A stretch of DNA of 64,000 bases from Metellina segmentata (taxonomy: Eukaryota > Arthropoda > Arachnida > Araneae > Tetragnathidae), in the NCBI GenBank assembly GCA_947359465.1, contig OX375876.1, forward strand, positions 124,987,444 to 125,051,443, read 5' to 3'. The position numbers and the translations under genes are program-made. Under the pieces are notes generated by a model, which did no database searches, had not been told where the DNA came from, and saw nothing but the letters and a program-made list of their open reading frames with translations. Positions 1-10,739 of the stretch are shown piece after piece (within the stretch, counting starts at the first letter, position 1; every line of letters starts with the position of its first letter).

Positions 1-1
1 T

Positions 2-2644
2 CACGCCTCTCCCACGGAGAAAGTGTGTTGGATGCTGCACCACCTGAAGGCAAAGGCATTGTTCAGGAAGAAGGCACTCCAAGCAAAAAGAGAGTCGTGG
101 AATAACTTCTGCTTGCTGCATTGCTCCAGGAACCCATGGTCTCTAACTTATAAGTTAGCGTCAGACAAAATTAAGGGTGGCCGACAGATAGGCAGTATTG
201 AAAGGGAGGACGGATCACTGACCGAAACGCACTCTGAGACGGCAAAACTACTGCTTCAGACCCACTTTCCCTCTGACACCAAAGATCAAACAGTACAGCA
301 AAGCATGGTTGAATACCACTGCGAGCAGTACGTGCAGAGCTGCACCACTGATGACGATCGCCCATTCACCAGCTGCGAGGTGAATCAAGTCATCAAGTGC
401 TTAAAGTATAAAAAGGCACCAGGTCCGGACAATATAACATCGGAAGTCATTAAAGAACTTCAGCGCCAGTATCCGGAACTCTTGCTGAACTTGTTCAACA
501 AGTGTCTGGAACTCGGCCATGTCCCTAAGTCCTGGAAAGAAGCAAAGGTAGTATTTATCGCCAAGCCCAACAGAGCAGCGGCTAAGGCCAAATCCTACCG
601 ACCAATCAGCTTGCTCAACATCTTAGGTAAAGTTTTTGATAAACTAATTACCAAAAGGTTGTATTTCTGGTTGGCATCTAAAGGCAAACTCGACCCTAGA
701 CAACACGGTTTCAGGACCGGGAAATCGTGCGATTCAGCACATTTCCAAGTTAGACAGGCTATCGAGCAAGCCCGTGCGGAGAAAAAGCATATCAGCTTAA
801 TCTCTTTAGATGTCGAAGGTGCCTTCGATTGCGTCTGGTGGCCGGCAGTTCTTGTCCGGCTTGTGGGAGCAAAATGCCCTAAAAACTTGTTTAAAGTTAC
901 GGAGAATTTCCTCCACTCAAGAACGGTGGCATATGAGTCGCAAAGCTGCAGAGTCCAAAGGAAGACAGAAAGAGGGTGCCCACAGGGTTCGTGCAGTGGC
1001 CCTCTTCTGTGGAACCTAGTTGCGGACAGCTTCCTCCAATTAGTGGATCCAAAGGACCCACAATGCGGAATGGTTGCCTACGCGGATGACTTCCTTTTGA
1101 CCGTCAAAGGAAACTCGATCGAGGAACTCCAAAGTGCGGCCGACGCTGCGATTGAAAGGATAGTGGAGCACGGCAAATTTGTCAAGCTCCGCTTTAATCC
1201 AATGAAGGTCAAAGCAATGACTCTGCACTACGGAGTTGGAGCACAGAATAAGGCGGACCCCACATTTTCATGTGAAGGGCAGCAAATTGAGTCGGTGAGC
1301 CACTTGAAGTATCTGGGGGTCCTCTGGGACAAAACCATGAACTTCACCAGGCACTTTCACCAAGTACGTGCCAAAACCTTCAAGTTAAGCAATTCGCTCA
1401 AAAGAGTGGCAGGCAAGTTGTATTCATGTAGACCTCAGCTGCTCAAAAAGCTGTATCTCGGAGCCATCGAGCCAGCGGCGCTCTTTGGAATCGGTGCTTG
1501 GGGATCCCGATTGGACTTCAAAAGGTGTAGGGTTGACCTTGAGAGCATCCAGCGTGCTGCTCTTCTGTCTATGACCAGGTGCTACAGAACAACTTCGACG
1601 AGAGCTATGCAAACGCTAGCTGGAACACTGCCACTAGACCTGAAGGCTAGGCTACGTTATACTCAGTTCCTTATTAAAAACACCAACAAGAAGGTCGAGC
1701 TCAACGGTGAAAAATTCCAAGGAATTTTGGGGACCACACCGATAAGATGGTTGGAACATCCGGCTGAGCAATTCGCCATCCCATATGATAAGCAGTTACC
1801 TCAATGTACAGAGATGGAGATTTACACGGACGGATCAGGCATGGAAGATAGGTACGGTGCCGCCTTTGTCGTTGCGTACTTCGGTCGCATCGTCGAAGAA
1901 CATAAGTACCGACTCTCAGATAACGCTACGGTGTATCTGGCGGAACTTACGGCTATCGAACAAGCACTCAAGTGGATCCAATCTAGACCACTTTACAATG
2001 TTCTTAAAGTTACCAACATCTATTCCGATAGCCTTTCAGCGCTTATGGCGCTGAACGACCCGACTTGCACAGTCAGGGTAGTCCAAAGAATCAAAACTCT
2101 GTACCGAGCAATTACTGAGTATCAAGGGGTGCGGATGCACTGGATCAGGGCACATGTTGGTTTTCCGGGCAATGAAGCGGCGGACGCCGCGGCCAAGGAA
2201 GCAACCAAACATGAGGATGTGAATTTCATGGTGGGAGATTCCGATACGTCGGTAAGAAGCCGGATCCAAAGAATCCTTATGGAAACTTGGGAAACCCGGT
2301 GGGCCACGGACATAGTCGGCAGAAAGACCCATGTGTTTTTCCCCACACCGCATCTTAAGCGGCATGTATTCAATCCTATTGCCTCACAGTTGCTCACCGG
2401 ACACGGCCGGTTCCCGCAATACCTTTCGCGTATGGGAAAGCGCCGTACCGACTTATGCAGATGCGGAGAGGTAGGGGATTCAATCCACTACATCTTCCAC
2501 TGCAATCTCACAGAGCACCTTCGAGGTGGGCTCCGTAACCTCCTGAAAGCCCCAACGACGTACTCTTTCCATCCAGAGATCTATAAGGCCTTCATAGCCT
2601 TGGGCAGCTTTGTGACCAATCAGCTTATGTCCAGCGGAGCCTAA
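2..2644 (+). CDS. Non-LTR retrotransposon ORF2 (RT + RNase H), R1/I-like, 5'-partial
   Basis: The reading frame is open from the window edge with no internal stop to the TAA at 2642-2644, so the protein begins outside the window (the endonuclease domain is expected there). Counting from codon 23-25, reverse transcriptase spans about residues 110-400: a PGPDNI segment near 134, RPISLL near 193, the QHGFRTGKSC motif near 230, DVEGAFD near 264 and the catalytic YADD near 354. An RNase H domain follows at about 598-740 (YTDGSG, YSDS, and a HWIRAHVGFPGNEAAD segment), then a Cys/His knuckle (CRCG...H...HC) near 812-827. RNase H after RT fits I/R1-group LINEs rather than RTE or L1. An intact ORF of 873+ codons suggests a young insertion. 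The exact clade is inferred from motif wording only. Confidence 0.9.
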   Translation, partial: HASPTEKVCWMLHHLKAKALFRKKALQAKRESWNNFCLLHCSRNPWSLTYKLASDKIKGGRQIGSIEREDGSLTETHSETAKLLLQTHFPSDTKDQTVQQSMVEYHCEQYVQSCTTDDDRPFTSCEVNQVIKCLKYKKAPGPDNITSEVIKELQRQYPELLLNLFNKCLELGHVPKSWKEAKVVFIAKPNRAAAKAKSYRPISLLNILGKVFDKLITKRLYFWLASKGKLDPRQHGFRTGKSCDSAHFQVRQAIEQARAEKKHISLISLDVEGAFDCVWWPAVLVRLVGAKCPKNLFKVTENFLHSRTVAYESQSCRVQRKTERGCPQGSCSGPLLWNLVADSFLQLVDPKDPQCGMVAYADDFLLTVKGNSIEELQSAADAAIERIVEHGKFVKLRFNPMKVKAMTLHYGVGAQNKADPTFSCEGQQIESVSHLKYLGVLWDKTMNFTRHFHQVRAKTFKLSNSLKRVAGKLYSCRPQLLKKLYLGAIEPAALFGIGAWGSRLDFKRCRVDLESIQRAALLSMTRCYRTTSTRAMQTLAGTLPLDLKARLRYTQFLIKNTNKKVELNGEKFQGILGTTPIRWLEHPAEQFAIPYDKQLPQCTEMEIYTDGSGMEDRYGAAFVVAYFGRIVEEHKYRLSDNATVYLAELTAIEQALKWIQSRPLYNVLKVTNIYSDSLSALMALNDPTCTVRVVQRIKTLYRAITEYQGVRMHWIRAHVGFPGNEAADAAAKEATKHEDVNFMVGDSDTSVRSRIQRILMETWETRWATDIVGRKTHVFFPTPHLKRHVFNPIASQLLTGHGRFPQYLSRMGKRRTDLCRCGEVGDSIHYIFHCNLTEHLRGGLRNLLKAPTTYSFHPEIYKAFIALGSFVTNQLMSSGA

Positions 2645-3246
2645 ACCCCTCTCTCTTGTGTGCTAAGGTAAGAAGGTGAGTTTTTATGTTAGTAAGGAAG
2701 GTGCACTGACTATTGGTTTGGGAAGGCGCTCGCCGGAGGCCCGTAGAAGAAGTGCGCACATTGTCCTATCTGTGCCGCCAAAAATTGGCAAACCATCCGC
2801 CCAAGATGGATGTGGCCTAAAGCCACAGGTCGCTGTTTTTTCCAGAACAATGGTTAGGTTTTATGGAAACTTTGACCGTCCAAACCTGGACAACGGTAAA
2901 CAAAAAACCGTAAGCCGTATAGGCAAGCATCTTTCACAAGATGTTCGCACTCTGCAGCTCATTTGGCGAGTGCTGATGCGAGGTCAGGAAATAAGTCTAA
3001 CTGGCAGACGGAAATACTGACCGTCCCTAACCGGACAAACCACCTTCTTTGGGCCGACCACGTTCATGTCCCTGCTTTGCCACCGGCGGCAAGAGGACTT
3101 TTCGAGCGGAGCGTCCTGGGTCTGTTCTGCTTTCGTTTCTGAATCGAGGATTTCCTCAGTTGCTCATTGAGCGGCAAACCGATATGCCCAAGTTAGGGTG
3201 AGACGGCGAGGTCACTTCTCCACATAAGAAGAAGAAGAAGAAGTGT
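2645..3246 (+). mobile_element. LINE 3' UTR ending in (GAA)n tail
   Basis: This is GC-moderate, non-coding sequence between the ORF2 stop and a short GAA microsatellite at about 3230-3243, after which base composition drops to the AT-rich background. A simple-repeat tail instead of poly(A) is common in I/R1-type LINEs. The small ORF at 2676-3020 has no recognisable domain and is treated as untranslated sequence. The target-site duplication cannot be tested because the 5' end lies outside the window. Confidence 0.7.
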
Positions 3247-3690
3247 TAGCATCTCGTTTTTGAAACTTTGAAATATTTGGAAACTGAGAGCACATTCTTC
3301 TCTCCCCAAATTGTATAGAAAACGTTTTGTAACAAACGCTTATATAATACTTTAAATTTTAATTAAATTTAATTGATCACCGTGTATCTTCAAATTGGTT
3401 TCATTAAATTTGGCAAATAAGTGAGTAATATAAGCTATGTCATTTCTTGAATTAATTAAATTGAGCCGTAAAATAATGTCTTTACCTTCCAGGAATTAGA
3501 ACATGGAATCAAAAAGTGAATAAAATCGATCCAAACATGCACTTTTCGATAACCAACAAACTTCCTTGCTAAGTAGTAAACTATTATAACCCTCATCATC
3601 TTCCAAGCAAAGTTGATCAAATAATCTCTCATTTAAGGCATTCCTTTTGATTTTATTATCTCCTCTAATGACATAATCTAGTGAGCCATG
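3247..3690. other. AT-rich intergenic sequence, nothing recognised
   Basis: I see no coding frame, terminal repeat or RNA-like signal here; only AT-rich sequence with short A/T runs. Confidence 0.5.
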
Positions 3691-3697
3691 AAAACGT

Positions 3698-3910
3698 TCA
3701 GTCAGATTCAGTGCTCAGTGAAATTCTTATAACGTCGAAAGCTGGTTCATGCAGCACGGTGCGTATTACCTCAATTACAGCTGGTATAATACGTTCTTTA
3801 CCAATGATGTGCGGCTTTTTGGACTTTGCAGTCAGTAAATAAATGTTAAAGGGAAGCACACAGTCCATCGTCGTCTCGCTCAGATGTTGTCGCAATGACG
3901 GTGTTTTCAA
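3698..3910 (-). pseudogene. hAT transposase relic (ZBED5/SCAND3-like fragment)
   Basis: A 70-codon frame contains a stretch of the type AKSKKPHIIGKERIIPAVIE, which matches the KKPHTIGE...ILPA signature found in ZBED5/FAM200/SCAND3-type domesticated hAT (Charlie) transposases. Only this short piece is present; no N-terminal zinc finger or C-terminal dimerisation region lies beside it. It is a dead fragment. Family assignment rests on motif memory rather than a search. Confidence 0.55.
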
Positions 3911-4077
3911 ATATTTTTATTTGACAGTTTTTAAAAAGTTAAATCTTCATCATTTTTTGCCGCTATGAACTTTTGTCAAATGTTCCTAAAGCTTAGGAAA
4001 TTTCATTGATTCGAGTTAAAACGACGCTTATGGACCAGAGAACCACGTCCGAAATCTACATCTGAGCTGGCGAGACA

Positions 4078-4195
4078 TTCTTGCAGCAGGAATGGACAAA
4101 AATACCCATAGTTGTGTATCAAAACCTTGCTGAAAGTATGCCCAGAAGAATTGCTGGTCAAATTGCAGCACGTGGGAAACCATCCCCTTATTAAA
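4078..4195 (+). pseudogene. Tc1-like transposase C-terminal fragment
   Basis: Reading from about 4091, one frame encodes a typical Tc1 tail: QQEW followed by SMPRRIAGQIAARG and a terminal PSPY before TAA at 4193-4195. The SMPxRxxAxIxARGG/TxY ending is the standard C-terminus of Tc1-family transposases. A frame change just upstream and the absence of DDE residues show that it is a relic. It sits directly before the inverted-terminal-repeat element at 4257. Confidence 0.7.
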
Positions 4196-4256
4196 GCATG
4201 TATTATTTCCCGTATACCATCACATCTTGCTGTCCGATCCTTTAGTATAGGGTAGT

Positions 4257-5728
4257 CATGGTTCCCACGCCTTTGTCCAAAAAAATTTCAAGGACTTTTA
4301 AGGACTTTTCAAAACCAAAAATATTTTTTTCAAGGACCTAAAATTTTTTATAGCGACCTAAAACAAAGCATGTGCAAAAGATGTCAATTAAACAGAAACA
4401 TGTGAAAAATATATTTAAAAAAAAAACACCAATTTTTTTTTTACTCTTTTTTAAACTCCTGACAGTCAAAGAAAAGAGGAAAGATTGTCATCAATTTTGG
4501 TTAGAACTTGGATTTTCTTTTATCACAGAACCTGTGAATTTCTTTGCAAAGTAGGCTTTTCGTCTCAATGCTAACTATCAAGCTATTTGCACACATATCA
4601 ATTTCGGTCGTGCGGTAAAATATCGTACGATAAATTCTTTAGTGGCACGAGAAAGAGTATGGGAGCTTGACACATGGTTCGATCGACACAATCTCCGTTT
4701 TCGTTTTGCTCTCGTCCACGGCCACTACAGAAGATGGTTGTCGTGGTTTATTTGGTTTGAGAAACAAAACAAATCCCAAGTTTTGACTGCGGTGTTACGG
4801 ATTTTTTGTTCTCTGGTCCAAGTTTCTATCTTCACGATCGTTAAAGATAGTAAAAATTTCAACGCATTTGAAGTCTGTAGAAAATTTTACAAGGATACCT
4901 TAAATGTGCTTTTCTGTAAATCAATAACTTTTCCACTGTAACTTTTATATTTTCGCAATACGAATTCGGCCACATTTGACGAAGATATTCATAACGAACA
5001 CAAAAAATTTCTATAAGAGGTTTCCTATCTTCGCGATCGTTAAAAATAGAGCAAACATTTTAACGGATTTGAAATCTGCGGAAAATTTTACACCAGATTG
5101 ATACCTCAGGTAGTCCAAATTTTATGCAAAGCCCGAATTGTGAGCGTGCTTGAAGAAACTTCTTCGTTTTACAAAAACGGATAATTCAGTATCCTAAACT
5201 GTTAAGTTTTCATTCTTGAACGTACAACGTCAATTGTATAATTTCTTTAATAGTATAAAATTGAAAAAAAAAACAGTGACCCCCTTCAAAAAACCTTAAT
5301 ATTTTCTTTGTATTTCTTCATCAATCCCCGAGACAATTTTAAGAAATGTTCAAAGAGGCAAAGAACTCTTTCATGTTTGTATAGTTTATGCAAAAAAGCG
5401 ATGGGATGACGCATCAATGAAACATGGTGTATGACCTTGTGTGTTCATATATACATATCATGTGGTTCATGTATACATCACCCATTATGGTTGTTCATAT
5501 ATATAAAACGTGGTGTCAAAACACATAACACTTCAGAATGATGCTAAAATTGCGCACCTGCCGTGAAGGAAACTAGTTTGGACACAAGTTCCAACGCAAT
5601 TATGCTAGTCAAAAAAATCAAGTACTTTCAAGGACTTTTTACCAAGTTTCGTAACTTTCAAGGAATTTCAAGGGCCCCTAGTTAGGAAAACAAAATTCAA
5701 GGACTTTTCAAGGACCGTGGGAACCCTG
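4257..5728 (-). mobile_element. Non-autonomous inverted-terminal-repeat element, copy 1 (5-bp TSD)
   Basis: The left end reads CATGGTTCCCAC and the right end GTGGGAACCCTG, imperfect inverted repeats flanked by the 5-bp direct repeat GTAGT (4252-4256 and 5729-5733). Subterminal sequence on both sides is rich in AAGGACTTTCAAGG-type repeats. The same element occurs in the opposite orientation at 51405-52473, including internal blocks such as the GTGCGGTAAAATAT region and the GATTTGAAATCTGCGG region. No transposase frame is present. Ends resemble hAT-type MITEs, but hAT normally makes 8-bp duplications, so the superfamily is open. Confidence 0.75.
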
Positions 5729-5734
5729 GTAGTG

Positions 5735-5830
5735 TATGTAGGTGGTTAATTAACGTCGCACAAGAGCAGCACAACGCGCTATTGGCAACGCTACGGGATC
5801 AAATCCGCGAACAACACTGAACCACCGTCG
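5735..5830 (-). repeat. SINE 3'-tail fragment
   Basis: The run TTAATTAACGTCGCACAAGAGCAG followed by GCGCTATTGGCAACG and GGGATCAAATCC matches the 3' region of the tRNA-derived SINE family seen complete at 40444-40774, in minus orientation. The tRNA-like head is missing. Confidence 0.6.
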
Positions 5831-5956
5831 TACGAGTTATGTAATTTGGAGCAAATTTTCTGAAGAACTTCTTATTTCTTCTTAATTCTATAAAAGAAAG
5901 GAAAAAAGAGATATGTTTTGTCAATAGACTTACAGAAACTACTTTCATTATTGATT

Positions 5957-6280
5957 TGGCCTCGGACCGTGGTAGCCCGGTTGGCAGGGTAACGGATATG
6001 AAACCGGAGGGGTGACAGTTCAAATCCAGCCGGATGCCGGATTACAAAGAGGGATGGTGCACGTTCAATCGGACGTGCCCTCAATTGTCTCCCCGTTGGC
6101 GTGGAAGCTTGGAGAGTTGGATGCCAGCTCGGGTGTTGCCTCGTCTTCTGACCGGGGTTTAAAATTACAAGGTGGTGCCTCTTCCATTTCGGGATTGATC
6201 CCGGACCTTTCGCCAATAGCTCGTCGTTTTTCTTCAGTGAGACGTTAATAAAATGTCTACCTACCTGTCTACCTGTCTAT
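5957..6280 (+). repeat. tRNA-derived SINE
   Basis: A tRNA-like head lies at about 5970-6040, with an A-box-like TTGGCAGGGTAACGG and a B-box-like ACAGTTCAAATCCAGCC. The body GATGGTGCACGTTCAATC, TTGGAGAGTTGGATGCCAGCTC and GTTGCCTCGTCTTCTGACC is shared with the other SINE copies in the window. It ends in a (CTAC/CTGT)n simple repeat at about 6258-6280. The small ORFs on either strand here are not genes. Confidence 0.75.
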
Positions 6281-6510
6281 AGTCTCATTAAAATATCGTT
6301 AGCTCCTTGAGCAGATCTTCTTAGATTTTCACGGGCATAGCAACTCCGATGTACCCGTACCCAAGTGATGTGTTCTCCTTTCTGTTTTACCCTAGCCTAC
6401 CCTTCTGATTTTTGCTTTTGTTCTATACCCGCTATTGATCACGGATCGTCGTCAATAACCATTTTGTTGCTGCAAGGCGACGTTTACTAAAATACCTACC
6501 TACCAAATAA
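6281..6510 (+). repeat. Second SINE-tail fragment with (CTAC)n end
   Basis: About 6430-6505 repeats the end of the same family (CGCTATTGATCACGGATCGTCGTC, then GCGACGTTTACTAAAATACCTACC). The head is not recognisable, so only the last ~80 bases are supported. Confidence 0.5.
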
Positions 6511-7723
6511 TGCCCTTGCTCCATAAAACCTGAACCCAATTAATCAAACAACGAATTGTCTTTTTATATAACTTTTGTATTGTATTTAAAGAGAAATAAA
6601 AAAGTTGCAGTTCCATCTATGCATATTGTAAGGTGTTCATATACGAAATAAGGTACCTTGGACTATACCGTCATGTCTTTATTGACTTGGACGACACAAA
6701 CACACCATACAGGAACGTGCACCACTTGGACGGACAAACATTGCATTAAATTAAAAGAAAGACATTTTAAATTTAGTTGATTACAACGTCATCAGCCCAT
6801 CCGCACCAACTGCACTCCTTGTTCTTTTTCTCTGCATTCGCAAAGCATTCTGGGCACTCATGATGACTTATGCAGTGACGTTACAATATCACATTGAACT
6901 GTTCGGCAAGCTTATGCCACAAATTACGCACTGATGTTTATTATCGGTGGTCTCAGCGAACACAATAATCAAATAAGAATCATAATTCTTTCGTTTTAAA
7001 TGATGGGACTTGTATTCGAGGAAGTAGAGTTCTGCAATTTTTCCTATAGTTCAAGAAGTTCTGTTGCAGAAGTTTAAATAAGATATTGCATCTAAAGAGA
7101 TTCATTGAAGGGTTCTTTAAAAGAAAATACTGTAAAACTTTAAAACATCCTATAATGCAAAATCTTATACGTGAATAGTAAAATTTATTTTCAGGTATTT
7201 TTATTTTTCAAAATTTTAAAATATCAAAATACGTTTAACCAGTTTGATACAGGAACTAGAGTCGACAGATTGCAGGACTAGGTGTACAAAAGTGGACAGG
7301 GCATATAGTTTACATATGCTTGAAAAGAAGCCAAACAAAGAATTGTAAACAAAACAACAAATAATTCTCAACATTCTTTTATTTATTTTACAATTTATGT
7401 TTTTCTTAATTAAATAATTAAAATTTAATATACAAAAAAAATTCTGTTTTTGGCATTAAAACTTTAAGTGCAAAATAAATTTTTACTTTTTTAAGATCAC
7501 TTAATAAAAATATTTCATGTTTTTTCTCTATACTTAAAATTCTTTCTAAAATTAAAACTAATAAAACTGAAGAGCAAATCATAAATGAAAATTTTGTTTA
7601 TTTCTCATAATTTCTCGATTATGGAATGTTTGCTTTAGTCTGCAGCCATGATTTTATATTTTTTAAATTTAATACAGTTCCTTTTTTTTTTATAAATAAT
7701 ATAACTAAATATCTTACTATATA
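6511..7723. other. AT-rich intergenic sequence
   Basis: There is no coding frame or repeat boundary that I can support in this stretch. The sequence becomes extremely A/T-rich after 7080. Confidence 0.5.
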
Positions 7724-9760
7724 CACTCAGGAACATTGAAAATATCGCATCAAGAAGGAAGAAAGGTACAATCGTGAAACTTTACAAATAAGTACAGTGA
7801 GATCCGATATGCAAATGATCCGAGTTTGGTGCCAATGCGCACGACCAAACACCTTGCAGTGGCACTGCAATCGGGAAGTGGGACCGGCGCACAGTGGAAG
7901 ATTCATAAACGTGACGATCACATTCCGACTCTAGGAGGACTTCAGTAAAGCTTCGGTTTCATAAGAAAGTGGAACCGTTATCTTACAGCCGTGATACGTC
8001 ATGACGACCGTCATACGCATAACTAGACGACCGTCTAAATAAGAGTCCAGAGGTGTCAACTTAGGCGAACAGAATACGTTGGAGAATGGGCAACACAGAC
8101 GGCTGTTGTGGTTTATTTTATGCGAGAAACAAAGTGGTTTTTTATTCTCGAGTTCAAAGTTTTTAACTTCGGGAACGTTGAAGATGGAATGAAAATGTCA
8201 ACAGATTTCAAATCAGCGTAAATTTCTACTCCAGATCGATATCAAAAACAGCTTTATTATTCAATGATTTACCATTTGATTATTTAATTATTTATTTAAA
8301 GAAAATCACATTTAAAGTATCGATCTTTTGTCAAATTTTCCGCAAATTTCAAATCCGTTGAGCTTTTTATTCTGTGTTTAACGATCCCGATATTACAAAA
8401 CGAACTAATTAATGGCAGTCAAAAATGTTTGTATTACTCCCCTCTGCTCGAATCGTTTGGCGCAGCAAATGAAATCTTGCCGTAAAATAGAAAAAACGTT
8501 CCCCAACTGTTTGAGACCGCTATGGCGACAGTCATGGAAATGACGGCTCCGATCATTTTGGTTACGCTCACAAACAACGCTTTCTAGGAAACCAACACCA
8601 TGTGTTAGTATAAACAACGTTTTAGTGACACCACCCACCGATACATCACATCACGGCCGCTAGATCACGGCTACGCTTTCTTAGGAAACCGAAGCTTAAG
8701 CGAAGAATGCTAGGTAGACGTGTGAGAAGACATTTCTCACAATTATGTGAGTTTGAAAGGGGCCTCATCATCGACATGATAACGACTGGTCGACGCGCCG
8801 TATTGCTCGCCAGGTCGATTGCTCGGAGTGTGCCGTCAAAACGTGTTGGGAGCAGTGAAGACGAGATTTTACCCACGTGCGGCGTACCGGATCTGGGGCG
8901 ACCAGGAAGACGACAATGCGAGAGGATCGAAGGATCGTGCGGCAAGCTCTTGTGGATCCCACAGTGACTCGTTCCATGATACAATCAAATGCAGGGGTGC
9001 CAGTTGTTCCTCAAACCATTTCCAGACGCCTTACGGAAGCGAATCTGTAATTCAAGCGCTCTTGTCGTGTAAACCTTAAAGACCTAAACATAAGCGACTC
9101 CGTCTACAATGGTGCCATGCCAGTGACGTGGAATGCCACAGATTGACAAAACGTGGTGTTTAGTGATGAATCCCGGATTGTTTGGGGGACCGATGATAAC
9201 CGCGTACGGGTGTGGAGGTGCCCTGTTGTGGTACGTGGAACTTTAATGGACCAGCGTTATGTTGATGACATTCTTTTATCTCACAATGGACCTTTCCTAA
9301 ATGGTCTTGCAGGGGCAATTTTCCAGCAAGATAATGCTCATCCGCATACAGCTCTAGTTGCTCATGTCTTCATACGTCATGTTCAGACTCTTCCATGGCC
9401 GACCCGTTCTTCGAATTCGTCCCCTATAGGGCATGTATGGGACCAGCTGAAACGCCAGATGCCGCAGTGTCACTCTGTACATGATTTGGAAGTAGCTGTT
9501 CAAGATTTGTGGGACCATCTGCCTCGGGACAACATCAGCCGTCTAATCAACTCAATGCCGGACCGTGTTGCGGCATGTATTGCAGCAAGAGGCTGTCCGA
9601 CGCGCTATTGAATTTGCACTGTTTTTGTGTAATTGTACCCACTGTATTTGTTTAATTGTCTTGATTTTCTGATCAAGTGAATCTCTCATATGTATCATTA
9701 TGTGTATTAAATTTCATTTCGATGCTCCCTACTTGGTGCGCTATTTTCAATGTTACCGAG
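7724..9760 (+). mobile_element. Tc1/mariner-type DNA transposon with TIRs, defective
   Basis: The left end CACTCAGGAACATTGAAAAT follows a TA, and the right end is its inverted partner (ATTTTCAATGTTACCGAG before TA). Inner TIR positions such as CGCATCAAG / CTTGGTGCG also match. A transposase relic occupies the right half. At about 2.0 kb it is longer than a normal ~1.4-kb Tc1; the extra material at about 7990-8500 shares blocks with the 4257/51405 element family (GAGGTGTCAACTTAG, GAGAAACAAA), indicating a nested insertion. Confidence 0.8.
8707..9611 (+). pseudogene. Tc1-like transposase pseudogene
   Basis: The N-terminal helix-turn-helix (LGRRVRRHFSQLCEFERGLI) starts at about 8707, with frame changes after it. 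The catalytic domain resumes at 9153 with FSDESR (first Asp of the DDE/DDD triad) and runs to FQQDNAHPHTA (second Asp), then a C-terminal SMPDRVAACIAARG...TRY and TGA at 9609-9611. Between WRCPVV (about 9219) and RGTLMDQRYVDD (about 9235) roughly 35 residues that normally hold the MVWGAI segment are absent, so an in-frame internal deletion has occurred. It cannot encode a working enzyme. Confidence 0.85.
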
Positions 9761-9769
9761 TATATTTGG

Positions 9770-10000
9770 GGCATTGTGTCCCCTCAAACATCGAATAAAA
9801 CCAAAATGAGTACTTACCTATTAGAAGTGGATGCTTCCACGTCTATTCCAATTAGCTTGGCAAAAGTTTTGATGTTTTAAGGACCCCGTATCCAGTCAGA
9901 GATGTAGTGAAAGAAAATCGACGTGATTCCCCGTATCACTAATTTAGTATTTGAAGAAACCTCAACAAGACAGATATTTTGTCATCAAACCAAGAAATCT
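9770..10000. other. Sequence left of the assembly gap
   Basis: This is 230 bases with no recognisable coding homology; short frames run into the gap but have no domain content. If the gap estimate is correct, the 3' end of the IAP gene at 10201-10730 should lie in the gap or here on the minus strand. Confidence 0.4.
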
Positions 10001-10200
10001 NNNNNNNNNNNNNNNNNNNNNNNNNNNNNNNNNNNNNNNNNNNNNNNNNNNNNNNNNNNNNNNNNNNNNNNNNNNNNNNNNNNNNNNNNNNNNNNNNNNN
10101 NNNNNNNNNNNNNNNNNNNNNNNNNNNNNNNNNNNNNNNNNNNNNNNNNNNNNNNNNNNNNNNNNNNNNNNNNNNNNNNNNNNNNNNNNNNNNNNNNNNN
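10001..10200. other. Assembly gap (200 N)
   Basis: Exactly 200 Ns, the size usually assigned to gaps of unknown length. Frames that appear to cross it are artefacts. Confidence 0.99.
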
Positions 10201-10730
10201 ATTTTATGTAAAATATTGGTTCGGCACATAGGACACGTTAAGAGACCTTTCGTACATCTCATGCATGTCACCAGATGCCCGCAAGGCTGTAAAGTAGCAT
10301 CCATTTCGGATTCTAAACAAATTTTACAAAGTCGTACGTCCTTGTCGTTGTTTGAGGGGTAATTTTTTACATAGGGTTTTATTAAACCATTGGTATTATT
10401 CTTGATTTCATCCACCTGTACAATTTCATCTGTTGGTGTTCTTTTTGATCTAGGGTCAGCAATCATTTGCTGTTGCTGGGCTACCAAACATTTTGGATAA
10501 AACTTTACGTGTTCGTGTCTCACTACATCCTCTTCTTGCCAATTTTCAAGCCCTTCGCCACACCAATAACACCTGACTCTGTCCGATACACCAGTATAAA
10601 ACAATCCGTTTTCGGCCAGGTCCCAAATGTCAAAGTTTGTGCGTGGCCAATCTCTAAACGTAGATAGGCGTTTATTAAGCATAGACATGCTTGGAAATTT
10701 TGACTTCAAATTTACATAATGGTTATTCAT
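10201..10730 (-). CDS. Inhibitor-of-apoptosis protein with BIR and RING domains, 3' end in gap
   Basis: An ATG at 10728-10730 (minus strand) opens 176 codons without intron or stop up to the gap. Residues about 17-83 form a BIR domain: RLSTFRDWP, GLFYTG, then the zinc ligands C54, C57, H74, C81. Residues 135-170 form a C3HC4 RING: C135, C138, C150, H152, C156, C159, C166, C169 (CPMCR). IAPs bind caspases or IAP antagonists through BIR and act as E3 ubiquitin ligases through RING. One BIR plus RING in a short intronless frame is the layout typical of IAPs carried by insect DNA viruses and Polinton-like elements, although small host IAPs exist. Only the last few residues after the RING are missing. 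Neighbours are a second and third intronless frame, which supports a shared origin (inference). Confidence 0.88.
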
Positions 10731-10739
10731 TTTCCTGAA

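Noticed and set aside
9939..10362. Frames spanning the N gap
   Set aside because: The N run is read as unknown residues; only the minus-strand BIR/RING part right of the gap is real.
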